In this document: piece after piece, positions 38,515 through 46,508 of the stretch
Layout: the number at the start of each line of letters is the position of its first letter
Position numbering within the stretch: position 1 is the first letter of the stretch
DNA from: Hyphomicrobium sp. CS1GBMeth3
GTDB taxonomy: Bacteria > Pseudomonadota > Alphaproteobacteria > Rhizobiales > Hyphomicrobiaceae
NCBI RefSeq assembly: GCF_900117455.1
Contig: NZ_FPHO01000002.1
Span: 620,001-684,000 of the forward strand
DNA length: 64,000 bases
Direction: 5' to 3'
The notes under the pieces: generated by a model
What the model saw: only the letters and a program-made list of their open reading frames with translations
What the model was told of the DNA's origin: nothing
The model's database searches: none
Translations under genes and position numbers: made by a program

Positions 38515-38733
38515 TCAGTACTCGTCGATCGCCTGCTCGATGAGCTGCTTCTTGTTGGCGTGCTGCTCATCGTATTTCAGGTCGGCTGCTTCCTGACGCA
38601 TCTGGACGATGTGCCAGCCAAGCCAGAACGCGACGCCGGCTATAACCAGGATCGTCTCCGTTCCCTGGAACGGATAAATGGCGCCGACGTCCTTGAGATC
38701 GACCGCCCAGCTCGTAATTCCGTTCGTCGACAT
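38515..38733 (-). CDS. small single-pass membrane protein downstream of amt (72 aa)
   Basis: Not a family I can name. 72 residues: an N-terminal ~27 residues (MSTNGITSWAVDLKDVGAIY) that may be amphipathic, one membrane helix at about 30-47 (ILVIAGVAFWLGWHIVQ) and a charged C-terminal helix rich in K, E, D and Q ending QLIEQAIDEY. A strong GAGGAG precedes the ATG. It sits 83 bases after amt and before a terminator, so it is probably co-transcribed only with amt. The site is where glnK or a similar Amt partner usually lies; a role as Amt accessory subunit is inferred. Confidence 0.75.
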   Translation of the reverse strand: MSTNGITSWAVDLKDVGAIYPFQGTETILVIAGVAFWLGWHIVQMRQEAADLKYDEQHANKKQLIEQAIDEY

Positions 38734-38816
38734 GCTCTTCTCCTCATGAAGCTCGGTTGTCGGTTGCGCCGGCGGAGCGGAGCGCGCGGTCGCCCGCCCC
38801 GCCGGCATCATTCACG

Positions 38817-40226
38817 TCATCGTGCGATGCCGTTGTAGGCTGCCTTTTCCGCGGCCTGCACTTCGAGGATCGAGGCCCGGCGGCTCTCCTCGGTGGAGAA
38901 ATCGAGGCCCATCAGCTCAACGTCTCGCGGCACGCGCAGCAAGCCGAACAGGTTGAGGGTCCATGCCACGATGAACCCGGGGAAGAACCCGAGCACAAAG
39001 AACATGATCAACGCGCCGACGAAATTGCCGAGCGGGTTGATGGCGGCAAAGCCCTCGAACGGCGAGGACGGTTGCCCCCACAGCATGAAGCCCGCGATGA
39101 CCAAACCGGCGAAGCCCGAGTACCCGTGCACCGCGACGGCGCCTACCGCATCGTCGATCTTGAAGCGACGCTCGACGAAGTAGTGCATTTTGTTGGCGAT
39201 TATCGCGCCAGCTGCGCCGATGAACATGGCCTGGATCGGATGATAGAGGTCGTTGCCGGCCGAGGCGCAGATGATGCCCGCAAGCCCGCCGGAGTAGGTC
39301 CAGAATGGATCACCCTTTGAGATAATGTAGGCTGCCAAAAGCCCGCCCGAAAGCGACATCAGGAAGTTGAAGGTGATGGCGCTCAATGTTGTCGGGGCAA
39401 GGTAGATGTTGGTCGCCGTCCAGGTCTGGCCAGTGATCTGGCCGCCGATCGCCTCGGGGTTGATCAATGGCACGTTGCAGGCCGCGTAGAAGCCCCAGAA
39501 GCCGGTGTAGATCAGGAACAGGCCGATCGTGACCAGCCACGGGTTGCGCGGCGGGATATCGCGTGGGGTGCCGTCCGGGCGGAACTTGCCGATGCGCGGC
39601 CCGAGCACGATCAGCACGCCGAGCGCGAAGCCGCCGGCGATGGCGTGAATGACACCCGACGCGTAGGCATCGTGGTAGCCGAGCAGCTTCACCATCCAGC
39701 CCTGAGAGCTCCAGCCCCAGGCCGCGTCGACGATCCAGGCGAAGGAGCCGATGACGACGGCGAGAATCCAGAAGGCGCCGGAACGGATCCGCTCGATGAG
39801 CGAACCCGAGACGATAGAAGCCGCCGTCCAGGAAAACAGCAGGAATGCTGCCCAGAACACGCCATTCAGCCTGTGCCAGAGGGCGGCCTGCTCAGCATCG
39901 ACGCCGAGGTTTGGGCTCGGGCCGGAAAGATGCGTGCCCATCAACGCGTTCCACGGCTCGGCCTGCGGCGCGTCGATCAAGCCGCCGGTGATGCCCGGGC
40001 CGTTCTGAAAGGCAAAATAGATCCACCAGCCGAAGAAGAAGAACGTGATGGTGACCAGCGGGATCGCCATCGTGTTCTTCATCAGCGTGTGGAGGTGGTT
40101 CCGTTGGCGGCTGACCCCGACCTCGTACATGCAAAAGCCCACGTGGATCAGGAACATCAGGACAACGGTTACCCAATAGTAAAACTCCGTGAAAATGACG
40201 TTCACGGCGTCCATGTTGGTATCCAT
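38817..40226 (-). CDS. amt: Amt-family ammonium/methylammonium transporter
   Basis: 469 residues, eleven or so helices. The conserved aspartate and pore histidines are kept: Asp186 and His194 in HDAYASGVIHAIAGG (E. coli AmtB D160, H168) and His367 in VAVHGYSGFAG (H318). SLIERIRSGAF and GDPFWTYSGGLAGI follow the family. Around the second gating phenylalanine the sequence is GFYAACN instead of GFNAGSA, and the loop at residues 80-110 is long. Together with mgsABC-gmaS next door this suggests methylammonium as substrate. There is no glnK partner; a 72-residue membrane protein follows instead. Confidence 0.88.
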   Translation of the reverse strand: MDTNMDAVNVIFTEFYYWVTVVLMFLIHVGFCMYEVGVSRQRNHLHTLMKNTMAIPLVTITFFFFGWWIYFAFQNGPGITGGLIDAPQAEPWNALMGTHLSGPSPNLGVDAEQAALWHRLNGVFWAAFLLFSWTAASIVSGSLIERIRSGAFWILAVVIGSFAWIVDAAWGWSSQGWMVKLLGYHDAYASGVIHAIAGGFALGVLIVLGPRIGKFRPDGTPRDIPPRNPWLVTIGLFLIYTGFWGFYAACNVPLINPEAIGGQITGQTWTATNIYLAPTTLSAITFNFLMSLSGGLLAAYIISKGDPFWTYSGGLAGIICASAGNDLYHPIQAMFIGAAGAIIANKMHYFVERRFKIDDAVGAVAVHGYSGFAGLVIAGFMLWGQPSSPFEGFAAINPLGNFVGALIMFFVLGFFPGFIVAWTLNLFGLLRVPRDVELMGLDFSTEESRRASILEVQAAEKAAYNGIAR

Positions 40227-40735
40227 GGGTGTCTCCCCCGTTTTTCTTTGTTCAGAGTTGACTGTGCTGAAACATTTTTTGACACGCGGAAAACTGCGGC
40301 AACTTGGCGCGTTGAGTCAAGGGGCGCCAGACAAAGAAGCAGCACATTGCTTATCCTCTGGGCATATGGAGGCCAGCGGATGGCTTTTGCTTTAATTTAA
40401 GTAAATATTTTTTCTTATTGTGAAATCCGGTGGCGATGGTTTTGCCCGATATTTCATCAGCGGCCGGCTAAGTTCGTCCCGTTGCGATAGCGAGAGCCCC
40501 CTCCCCTTCAGCCACTGCTCCATTCCATCGCCGGACGGGTGTCGGTTGGCCTGCGCGCCCGGCCACGTGTCGAGGGGCACCAGGACATCCAGCCTCTACC
40601 GCGCCCGTCCTCGATGCGGCGGTTGCCACGTGCGCACAGTCGCCGTTCGGTGTAACGTTTTTTTGTTTGCTGTCGGCTTGGCGTAAGTGTCAGTAATTGA
40701 ACGGGTCACAGTTTTTTTTTTGAAGCAAGGGGCGC
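40227..40735. other. 509-bp divergent control region between amt and the XRE-cupin regulator
   Basis: No gene seen. It holds a nested palindrome at 40305-40329, an AT-rich stretch at 40371-40430, and a run of about ten T at 40712-40721, fifteen bases before the regulator start. Both promoters must lie here; no clear sigma54 box was found on either strand. Confidence 0.6.
40305..40329. promoter_or_regulatory. nested palindrome, candidate operator upstream of amt
   Basis: TGGCGC (40305-40310) and GCGCCA (40324-40329) flank TTGAGTCAA (40312-40320), itself a palindrome. It lies 79-103 bases upstream of the amt start. The XRE-cupin protein encoded across the gap is the obvious candidate ligand, by inference. 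Confidence 0.4.
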
Positions 40736-41491
40736 ATGAGCCAGAAATCCGAAGCTACCGCCCGCAAATCCGCCAAGGCGCAAACGGCGTCCACTGATAG
40801 CTGCGCCGAGATCCCGGGGCGCAAGCTGCTCTCTCAAGAAGAGTTCGTCGAGGCGCTGCAATCGGTTGGCGGCAAGGATCAGGATCCCCACTCGCTGCAG
40901 GGCGCGCGCGACGGCATGCTCGAGGTGGCCATCGGCCGAGAGGTGCGCGCCTTCCGCAACAAGCTCGGCATCACGGCCTCCGACCTCGCTAAGGCGGCGG
41001 GCCTGTCGCTCGGCATGCTGTCCAAGATCGAGAATGGCGTCACCAGCGCTTCGCTGACGACGCTGCAGCGGCTCTCTCGCGCGCTCGGCGTGCCGGTGAC
41101 GGCGCTGTTCCGCCGCTTCGAGGAGCGGCGCGACGCGGTGTTCGTGTCAGCCGGGCAAGGCCTGCTGATCGAGCGGCGCGGCACGCGGGCCGGGCATCAA
41201 TATCAGCTTCTTGGTCACACGGGCGGCATCTCCGGGGGTGTCGTAGTCGAGCCCTATCTCATTACGCTGACGGAAGAGTCGGACGTCTTCCCACTGTTTC
41301 AGCATGCCGGGCTCGAGCTCATCTATATTCTCGAGGGTGAAGTGGTTTATCGCCACGCCGACAAGCTCTATCCGATGAGGCCCGGTGACAGTCTCTTCTT
41401 CGACGCGGATGCACCGCATGGGCCTGAAGAGCTTATCAAGCTGCCGGCTCGCTTCCTCTCGGTGATCAGCTACGCGCGCGAGCTGCCCTGA
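40736..41491 (+). CDS. XRE-family transcriptional regulator with C-terminal cupin sensor
   Basis: 251 residues. A basic, Ser/Ala-rich N-terminus of about 60 residues is followed by an HTH_3 domain (about 66-125: IGREVRAFRNKLGITASDLA, LSLGMLSKIENGVTSASLTT) and a cupin (about 175-250: GLELIYILEGEVVYRHADKL, PGDSLFFDADAPHGPE). Such proteins sense small metabolites and often flank the genes they control. It is divergent from amt and close to mgsABC-gmaS. Similar regulators sit beside glxBCD/gmaS clusters in other alphaproteobacteria, so control of this module is likely. Confidence 0.85.
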   Translation: MSQKSEATARKSAKAQTASTDSCAEIPGRKLLSQEEFVEALQSVGGKDQDPHSLQGARDGMLEVAIGREVRAFRNKLGITASDLAKAAGLSLGMLSKIENGVTSASLTTLQRLSRALGVPVTALFRRFEERRDAVFVSAGQGLLIERRGTRAGHQYQLLGHTGGISGGVVVEPYLITLTEESDVFPLFQHAGLELIYILEGEVVYRHADKLYPMRPGDSLFFDADAPHGPEELIKLPARFLSVISYARELP

Positions 41492-41500
41492 GCTTTCGCT

Positions 41501-41998
41501 TCATTCTTGCTCTTCAAGCCCATCGAATGCCGGCGGGTAGGCAACGCGGCCGGACTTGGCCCGCAAGCTTTCGTTGCTCAAGCTGGTCGCCATGAAGTAA
41601 GGGCCCGCGTAGGGCGATGAAAATCCTGTGGCTGTGTCGGTTTCAAATCCGAAGCGGTGGTAATAGGCGGGATATCCGAGGACGAAAACGGCTTGCCAAC
41701 CGGCTGCCTTGGCATGTTCAAGGCCGGCCCGGATCAACGCGCTGCCCACTCCGCCTCTCTGCCGCTCAGGCACGACCGCGACCGGTCCGAGGCCCAAGGC
41801 CTTGATCGGCGCGTCCAAGCGTGAAAACGCGATATAGCCGATAACGGCAGCCTCTTCGATCGACACGAGGCCGATCTCAATATCGCCAGCCTCGCGCAGG
41901 CGATCCACGAGATCCGCTTCGAGGCTGGTCGGAAATGCGGCGAGCAGTGTTGTCCGGATCGCGTTGCGCAAGGCGAGCGTTTCAGGAGCGATCCGCAT
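41501..41998 (-). CDS. GNAT-family N-acetyltransferase (YhbS-like)
   Basis: 165 residues. The acetyl-CoA loop is VVPERQRGGVGSALIRAGLEHA, followed by GWQAVFVLGYPAYYHRFGFE, which typifies the YhbS/UPF group. Substrate unknown. It ends nine bases from the convergent XRE-cupin gene. ATG at 41998 is used rather than the GTG in front of it. gmk lies 13 bases upstream in the same direction. Confidence 0.85.
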   Translation of the reverse strand: MRIAPETLALRNAIRTTLLAAFPTSLEADLVDRLREAGDIEIGLVSIEEAAVIGYIAFSRLDAPIKALGLGPVAVVPERQRGGVGSALIRAGLEHAKAAGWQAVFVLGYPAYYHRFGFETDTATGFSSPYAGPYFMATSLSNESLRAKSGRVAYPPAFDGLEEQE

Positions 41999-42011
41999 CA
42001 CTCTCGCGGTC

Positions 42012-42662
42012 CTATTTCAGGGACGCCTGCAGCCCGCGCACGAAAGCCGACAGGCCCGTCATGCGGTCGCGGCGCAGCCGCTCGGCCGCGAGGATGGCGT
42101 GTAGCGCGGCGCTGCTCGCCTCGAGATCCTGGTTGATGATCACGTAGTCGTACTCGGCCCAGTGGCTGATTTCCGAAGAGGCCTCGGCCATGCGCCGCGC
42201 AACGACCTGATCCGGGTCCTGGGCGCGGGTGCGCAACCGCGTCTCGAGCATCTCCGCCGAAGGCGGTAGCACGAACACGCGCACGAGGTCGCCAGCCATG
42301 CGTTCCGCGAGCTGCTGCGTACCCTGCCAATCGATGTCGAACAAAACGTCACGGCCCTCGGCAATGGCCCGCTCGATGGGCGCACGGGGGGTGCCGTAGT
42401 AGTTGCCGAACACGGTTGCCCATTCGAGCAGCTCCTCGGCGGCAATCATGGCCTTGAATTTTGCTTCATCGACGAACCAGTAGTCGCGTCCGTCGACCTC
42501 GCCTGGACGCGGCTTGCGAGTCGTCGCCGACACCGAAAGGGTAATCTCGGGATCCGCGTCAAGCAGCGAGCGCGAGAGCGACGTTTTTCCGGCTCCGGAC
42601 GGCGAGGACAGGACCAGCAAAAGCCCCCGCCGCTCGATTTTCGGATTTCCGCTCGTGGTCAT
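42012..42662 (-). CDS. gmk: guanylate kinase
   Basis: 216 residues. P-loop SSPSGAGKTSL, GMP-binding SVSATTRKPRPGEVDGRDYWFV and lid RRMAEASSEI are normal. It makes GDP from GMP. In other alphaproteobacteria gmk follows a YicC-family gene; here 179 non-coding bases with a GTTTTCC/GGAAAAC hairpin precede it instead. Confidence 0.96.
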   Translation of the reverse strand: MTTSGNPKIERRGLLLVLSSPSGAGKTSLSRSLLDADPEITLSVSATTRKPRPGEVDGRDYWFVDEAKFKAMIAAEELLEWATVFGNYYGTPRAPIERAIAEGRDVLFDIDWQGTQQLAERMAGDLVRVFVLPPSAEMLETRLRTRAQDPDQVVARRMAEASSEISHWAEYDYVIINQDLEASSAALHAILAAERLRRDRMTGLSAFVRGLQASLK

Positions 42663-42710
42663 TGCCCTTCCCCGCCGCCGCGTTCGTCGCGTCCGCGGGG
42701 GTTAGAGCAT

Positions 42711-42730
42711 GTTTTCCGAGATTGGAAAAC
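42711..42730. repeat. short hairpin, possible relic of a Rhizobiales palindromic repeat
   Basis: GTTTTCC (42711-42717) and GGAAAAC (42724-42730) enclose six bases and are preceded by GAGCAT. The layout recalls the GAGCATG...GGAAACC palindromic elements scattered in Hyphomicrobiales genomes, but only half is present. Confidence 0.3.
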
Positions 42731-42841
42731 CGGCTGACGCGCACCGGATTGCGAGCGCCGCCCCGCGACCATCGCATCTTGCGTTGCCGCAAAGCTTAAG
42801 TGGCCGTTAACCGCCGCTGCCTAGTGTCGGCGCCTGTCAGT

Positions 42842-44470
42842 ATGCGTCCCGTGTGCATCGTTGTGCGGTTCATCCATGAGGACGCCCCCGTGGCGGTGGT
42901 CTGGCGGCTCGGCTTGATTTTGTTCGGGTTTGCGGCGGCAACGCTTGTCGCTGCGCTCATCCATGCGCCGACGGCGCGTGCAAGCGAGTCTCTCGATGCG
43001 TACGAAACGCAGCCTCGCCTCAGAGGTGCGGCCGCCGACTCCCTCTACGATCTCGACGTCGATCCCACAGACGATGCAGAGCCGGGGGAGGATTCTTTCT
43101 CGGACTCTGCCCACGAAGCCGGCGACGGCGAGGCTCCCATGCCGGCCGACGGGCTCGTCGCCGAGGACGGCGTGATCGATCTCGGAGAGCCCGAGGTGCC
43201 GGAGGATGGTGCCGATCCGTTCCGCGACACGCGCCCACCCGCCGACCGCGACGCGTTTGTCAACCCGCCGGCCGGATACGATCCGCTACTGTTTCAGATC
43301 GAGGATATCGATCCCACGATCACCGACCGCCGGCCGGCCCGGCTCGCGCGCTTCGAGCCTTACGATCCGGTCGGCATCCGCATTGGCAGCTTCGTCTTCT
43401 TCCCCGAGGTCGAGCTCGGCGGGCTGTGGACTGACAACGTGCTGAGCTCGCCGGATGCTCAATCCGATGTCGCCGCCGAGATCCGCTCCTCGGCGCGCCT
43501 CGTCTCCAACTGGTCGACGCACGCGCTCGAGCTGCGCGGGACGACGCTTTCGACCTTCCACGACGATTTTTCTTCCGAAGACGACCGCGCCTGGAGCGTC
43601 GAAGCGCGCGGGCGTCTCGACATCTCGCGGCGCACGAACCTGCAGGGCGTGGCCGGACACGACGTGAGCCAGGAATCCCGCACGGCGATCGACGCCAACC
43701 AGACCGGCCAACGCGCTGACGTGACGACCGACCGGGTCGAGCTCGCGTTCAACCACCGCTTCAACCGGCTCTCGGTGCAGCTTCGGGGCGGTGTCAGCGA
43801 TACGCGCTACTCGGATACCAACGGCATGAGCAATGCCGATCGCGATACGCTCGAAACCGTAGAAGCCGTGCGCGCTGCCTGGGAGTTCAAGCCGACGCTC
43901 GCGGTGTTCGCGGAGCAGGAGCTCAACCAGCGCGAGAACCGCGCGCTGCCTCCCGACGGCATCTCGCGTGACAGCCATGGCACGCGCACGCGCATCGGCC
44001 TCGACTTCGGCTCAACGGGCGCCGTGCTGCGCGGCACGATCAGCGTCGGCTATGGGCGGCAGATGCCGGACGACAATCGCCTGTCGAATGTGGACGCATT
44101 CCTGTTCGATGCCAATCTCGCCTGGCGGCCGACGGAGATCACCTCGTTCCTGCTGACGGCGCAGAGCGACATCTTCGAGACGACGACGGTGGAGTCGGGC
44201 GGCGTGATTTCGCACACGGTTGGGCTCGAAGCCCGCCATGCGCTGCGTCGCTATCTCGTGGCGTCGGCGGGGGTCGCCTATACGCACTACGACTATGATG
44301 CGACACCCTTCACCGAGCAGCAGTGGCTCGCCTTCACGGGGCTCGAGTATTACGCGAGCCCGTGGCTGGTGCTGTTCGCGCGCTATCAGCACCTCGACTT
44401 TGCCTCAAACGACCTCGATGGTGACTACACGAGCGACGAGATTCGCGCCGGCGTGCGGGTGCGCAGATAG
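42842..44470 (+). CDS. outer-membrane beta-barrel protein (BBP2/exopolysaccharide-export-like)
   Basis: 542 residues. A hydrophobic signal segment (VVWRLGLILFGFAAATLVAAL) ends near PTARASES. Residues about 50-160 are very acidic and disordered (DLDVDPTDDAEPGEDSFSD). From about 180 on, strands of barrel type follow (IGSFVFFPEVELGGLWTDNV to the final TSDEIRAGVRVRR). The LGGLWTDNV start of the barrel is typical of the outer-membrane BBP2 group often found with polysaccharide genes. No polysaccharide genes are adjacent. The start is uncertain; GTG at 42890 or 42800 are alternatives. Confidence 0.7.
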   Translation: MRPVCIVVRFIHEDAPVAVVWRLGLILFGFAAATLVAALIHAPTARASESLDAYETQPRLRGAAADSLYDLDVDPTDDAEPGEDSFSDSAHEAGDGEAPMPADGLVAEDGVIDLGEPEVPEDGADPFRDTRPPADRDAFVNPPAGYDPLLFQIEDIDPTITDRRPARLARFEPYDPVGIRIGSFVFFPEVELGGLWTDNVLSSPDAQSDVAAEIRSSARLVSNWSTHALELRGTTLSTFHDDFSSEDDRAWSVEARGRLDISRRTNLQGVAGHDVSQESRTAIDANQTGQRADVTTDRVELAFNHRFNRLSVQLRGGVSDTRYSDTNGMSNADRDTLETVEAVRAAWEFKPTLAVFAEQELNQRENRALPPDGISRDSHGTRTRIGLDFGSTGAVLRGTISVGYGRQMPDDNRLSNVDAFLFDANLAWRPTEITSFLLTAQSDIFETTTVESGGVISHTVGLEARHALRRYLVASAGVAYTHYDYDATPFTEQQWLAFTGLEYYASPWLVLFARYQHLDFASNDLDGDYTSDEIRAGVRVRR

Positions 44471-44601
44471 CGCTGCGCTTTATACTCAAAGCGAGCGTTG
44501 CTTCCGCTCCGAAGCGCGGTACCCTCTTTGCAAGCTGATTCGCCTTGGGATTTGCACCCATGTCGTTTGCCGAACGCCAATTCGAACGTAGGGAGCCTGC
44601 C

Positions 44602-44883
44602 ATGTCAGACCGCACTCAGTTCGCCGTCGGCCGCCACAAGGTTCCGATGCCGCGCGTGATGAAACGTTCGCTGCAGGTGGTTTCGGCCGCAGCGCTGACG
44701 GCCGCCGTCGTGCTGTTCGTGATGATGCTGAACGGTTTCCTCGTGGGCCGCGGCGGGTCGCTCGGCGGCATCGACGTCTGGCTCGCCTTCATCAAGCGCA
44801 GCGACATCATCGGCACCATCATCCTTACCGCGTTGGTGACGACGTTCTTCCTCTACTGGCAGCGCGACAAGGAACGCCGCTAG
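44602..44883 (+). CDS. small inner-membrane protein (93 aa, two helices)
   Basis: 93 residues. A basic N-terminus (MSDRTQFAVGRHKVPMPRVM) and two membrane helices at about 24-48 (VVSAAALTAAVVLFVMMLNGFL) and 67-87 (IIGTIILTALVTTFFLYWQ), ending in a charged tail. No family recognised. GGGAGCC in front of the ATG supports this start over the one at 44545. It ends 22 bases from the convergent MBL gene. Confidence 0.65.
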   Translation: MSDRTQFAVGRHKVPMPRVMKRSLQVVSAAALTAAVVLFVMMLNGFLVGRGGSLGGIDVWLAFIKRSDIIGTIILTALVTTFFLYWQRDKERR

Positions 44884-44905
44884 GCGCCGCACGGCTCAGG
44901 CCGTA

Positions 44906-45700
44906 TCAGAGCTCAATGACCATATTGTCGTAGGCCGGCTCGACGTGGGGCGGAAGCTCACGCTTCAGCGCCTCATAGTCGAGGTCGCCCGTCATGTGGG
45001 TCAGCACGGCGCGCTTGGCACGCAGGCGCTCGACGTGCTCCAGCGCCTCCTTCACCGAGAAGTGGCTCGGATGCGCCGTGTAGCGCAGCGCGTCCACGAT
45101 CCAAAGATCGAGCTCCTCGAGCAACGGCACGGAATCGAGCGGCAGCGCGGAGACGTCCGGCGAGTACGCGACCTTGCCGAAGCGGAAAGCCAGCGTTTCG
45201 ATATCGCCATGGAACTGCTTGATCGGAAGCGCCTCGATCGCGCCGCCGGCGCCCTCGATGCGCACGGGCACGCCGGGCCGCAGCAGCTCCGCGCTCAAGA
45301 TCGGCGGGTAGGTGGAGCCTTCTGGCTGCACGAAGCAATAGGCAAACCGGGTGACGATGCTCGATTGCGTCGCGGCGTCGAAATAGCAGGGCACGCGCCG
45401 CTTCATGGCGTAGGCGACCATGCGCAAATCATCGATGCCGTGAGTGTGATCGGCGTGGTCGTGCGTGAAGAGCACCGCGTCCAAACCATCCGCGCGCACG
45501 GAGAGAAGCTGCTCGCGCAGATCCGGCGGCGTATCGATCAGAACGCTCGTGCGCCCGCGCGGGCCAGTCCGCTCGACGAGCAGCGCGCAGCGGCGGCGGC
45601 GGTTCTTGGGGTTTTGCGGGTCGCACTTCCCCCACCCCGCGCCAATGCGCGGCACGCCGCCGGATGAGCCGCAGCCCAGAATCGTGATGCGCAGGCTCAT
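44906..45700 (-). CDS. MBL-fold metallo-hydrolase (PhnP-like)
   Basis: 264 residues. GCGSSGGVPRIGAGWGKCDP, LIDTPPDLREQLL and the zinc motif THDHADHTHGIDDLR place it in the PhnP-like phosphodiesterase group. Substrate unknown. Its ATG overlaps the tatD stop by four bases (ATGA), and metG-tatD-MBL is a conserved alphaproteobacterial order. Confidence 0.9.
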   Translation of the reverse strand: MSLRITILGCGSSGGVPRIGAGWGKCDPQNPKNRRRRCALLVERTGPRGRTSVLIDTPPDLREQLLSVRADGLDAVLFTHDHADHTHGIDDLRMVAYAMKRRVPCYFDAATQSSIVTRFAYCFVQPEGSTYPPILSAELLRPGVPVRIEGAGGAIEALPIKQFHGDIETLAFRFGKVAYSPDVSALPLDSVPLLEELDLWIVDALRYTAHPSHFSVKEALEHVERLRAKRAVLTHMTGDLDYEALKRELPPHVEPAYDNMVIEL

Positions 45701-46500
45701 GAAGCGGCGGGCTCCGCTGCGACGGGCGGGCGCGCCTTCGTGTAGAGACGGAAGAAATTCTCGGTCGTGGCGCGGGCAACGTCGGCTTCCGAGATGCCGC
45801 GGATGCGCGCCAGCGTCGCTGCCGTGTGCACGACAAAGGCCGGCTCGTTGGTCTTGCCGCGGTAAGGCACGGGGGCAAGGAACGGAGCGTCGGTCTCGAC
45901 CAGGATGCGGTCGAGCGGAACGTCGCGGGCGATCTCCTGCAGCGCCTCGGTCTTCTTGAAGCTGATGACGCCCGAGAACGATACGTAAAGCCCGAGATCG
46001 ACGGCACGCATGGCAAGTTCACGCCCACCCGTGTAGCAGTGCAGCACGGCGGGAAAGGCACCCTTCGCGTGCTGCTCCTCGAGGATGGCGAGCGTATCGG
46101 CGTCCGCGTCGCGCGTATGGATCTCAAGCGGCAGTCCCGTCTCGCGCGCGGCGGCGATGTGAGTGCGGAAGCCCTGCGCCTGTGCGGCGGGCGTGCCGTT
46201 CTTATAATGATAATCGAGGCCCGCCTCGCCCACCGCGACCACCTTCGGATGCTGCGCGAGGCGGATGATCTCGCTCGCCGGGATGTCGAGCTCCTCGTCG
46301 GCATTGTGCGGGTGCGTGCCCACCGAGCAGTAGACATCCGGGAAGCGCTCGGCGACGGCGCGGACCTGATCGAACTTGCGGATGCGCGTCGAGATCGTCA
46401 CGAGCGTGCCGACGCCGGCCGCCTTTGCGCGCGCCACCACGCCGTCGAGGTCGGCGGCGAACTCCGGGAAATCCAGGTGGCAGTGGTGGTCAACGAGCAT
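45697..46500 (-). CDS. tatD: TatD-family metal-dependent hydrolase (DNase-like)
   Basis: 267 residues, TIM barrel. Metal ligands are in LVDHHCHLDFP, GEAGLDYH, HTRDADADT, LHCYTGG and ETDAPFLAP. TatD proteins are 3'-5' exonucleases with a suggested role in DNA repair; the physiological substrate is not settled. Starts eight bases after metG. Confidence 0.93.
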   Translation of the reverse strand: MLVDHHCHLDFPEFAADLDGVVARAKAAGVGTLVTISTRIRKFDQVRAVAERFPDVYCSVGTHPHNADEELDIPASEIIRLAQHPKVVAVGEAGLDYHYKNGTPAAQAQGFRTHIAAARETGLPLEIHTRDADADTLAILEEQHAKGAFPAVLHCYTGGRELAMRAVDLGLYVSFSGVISFKKTEALQEIARDVPLDRILVETDAPFLAPVPYRGKTNEPAFVVHTAATLARIRGISEADVARATTENFFRLYTKARPPVAAEPAAS

Positions 46501-46508
46501 CGGGAACT

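Noticed and set aside
40305..40380. Sigma54 promoter for amt
   Set aside because: Candidate GG/GC pairs near here do not have the required ten-base spacing.
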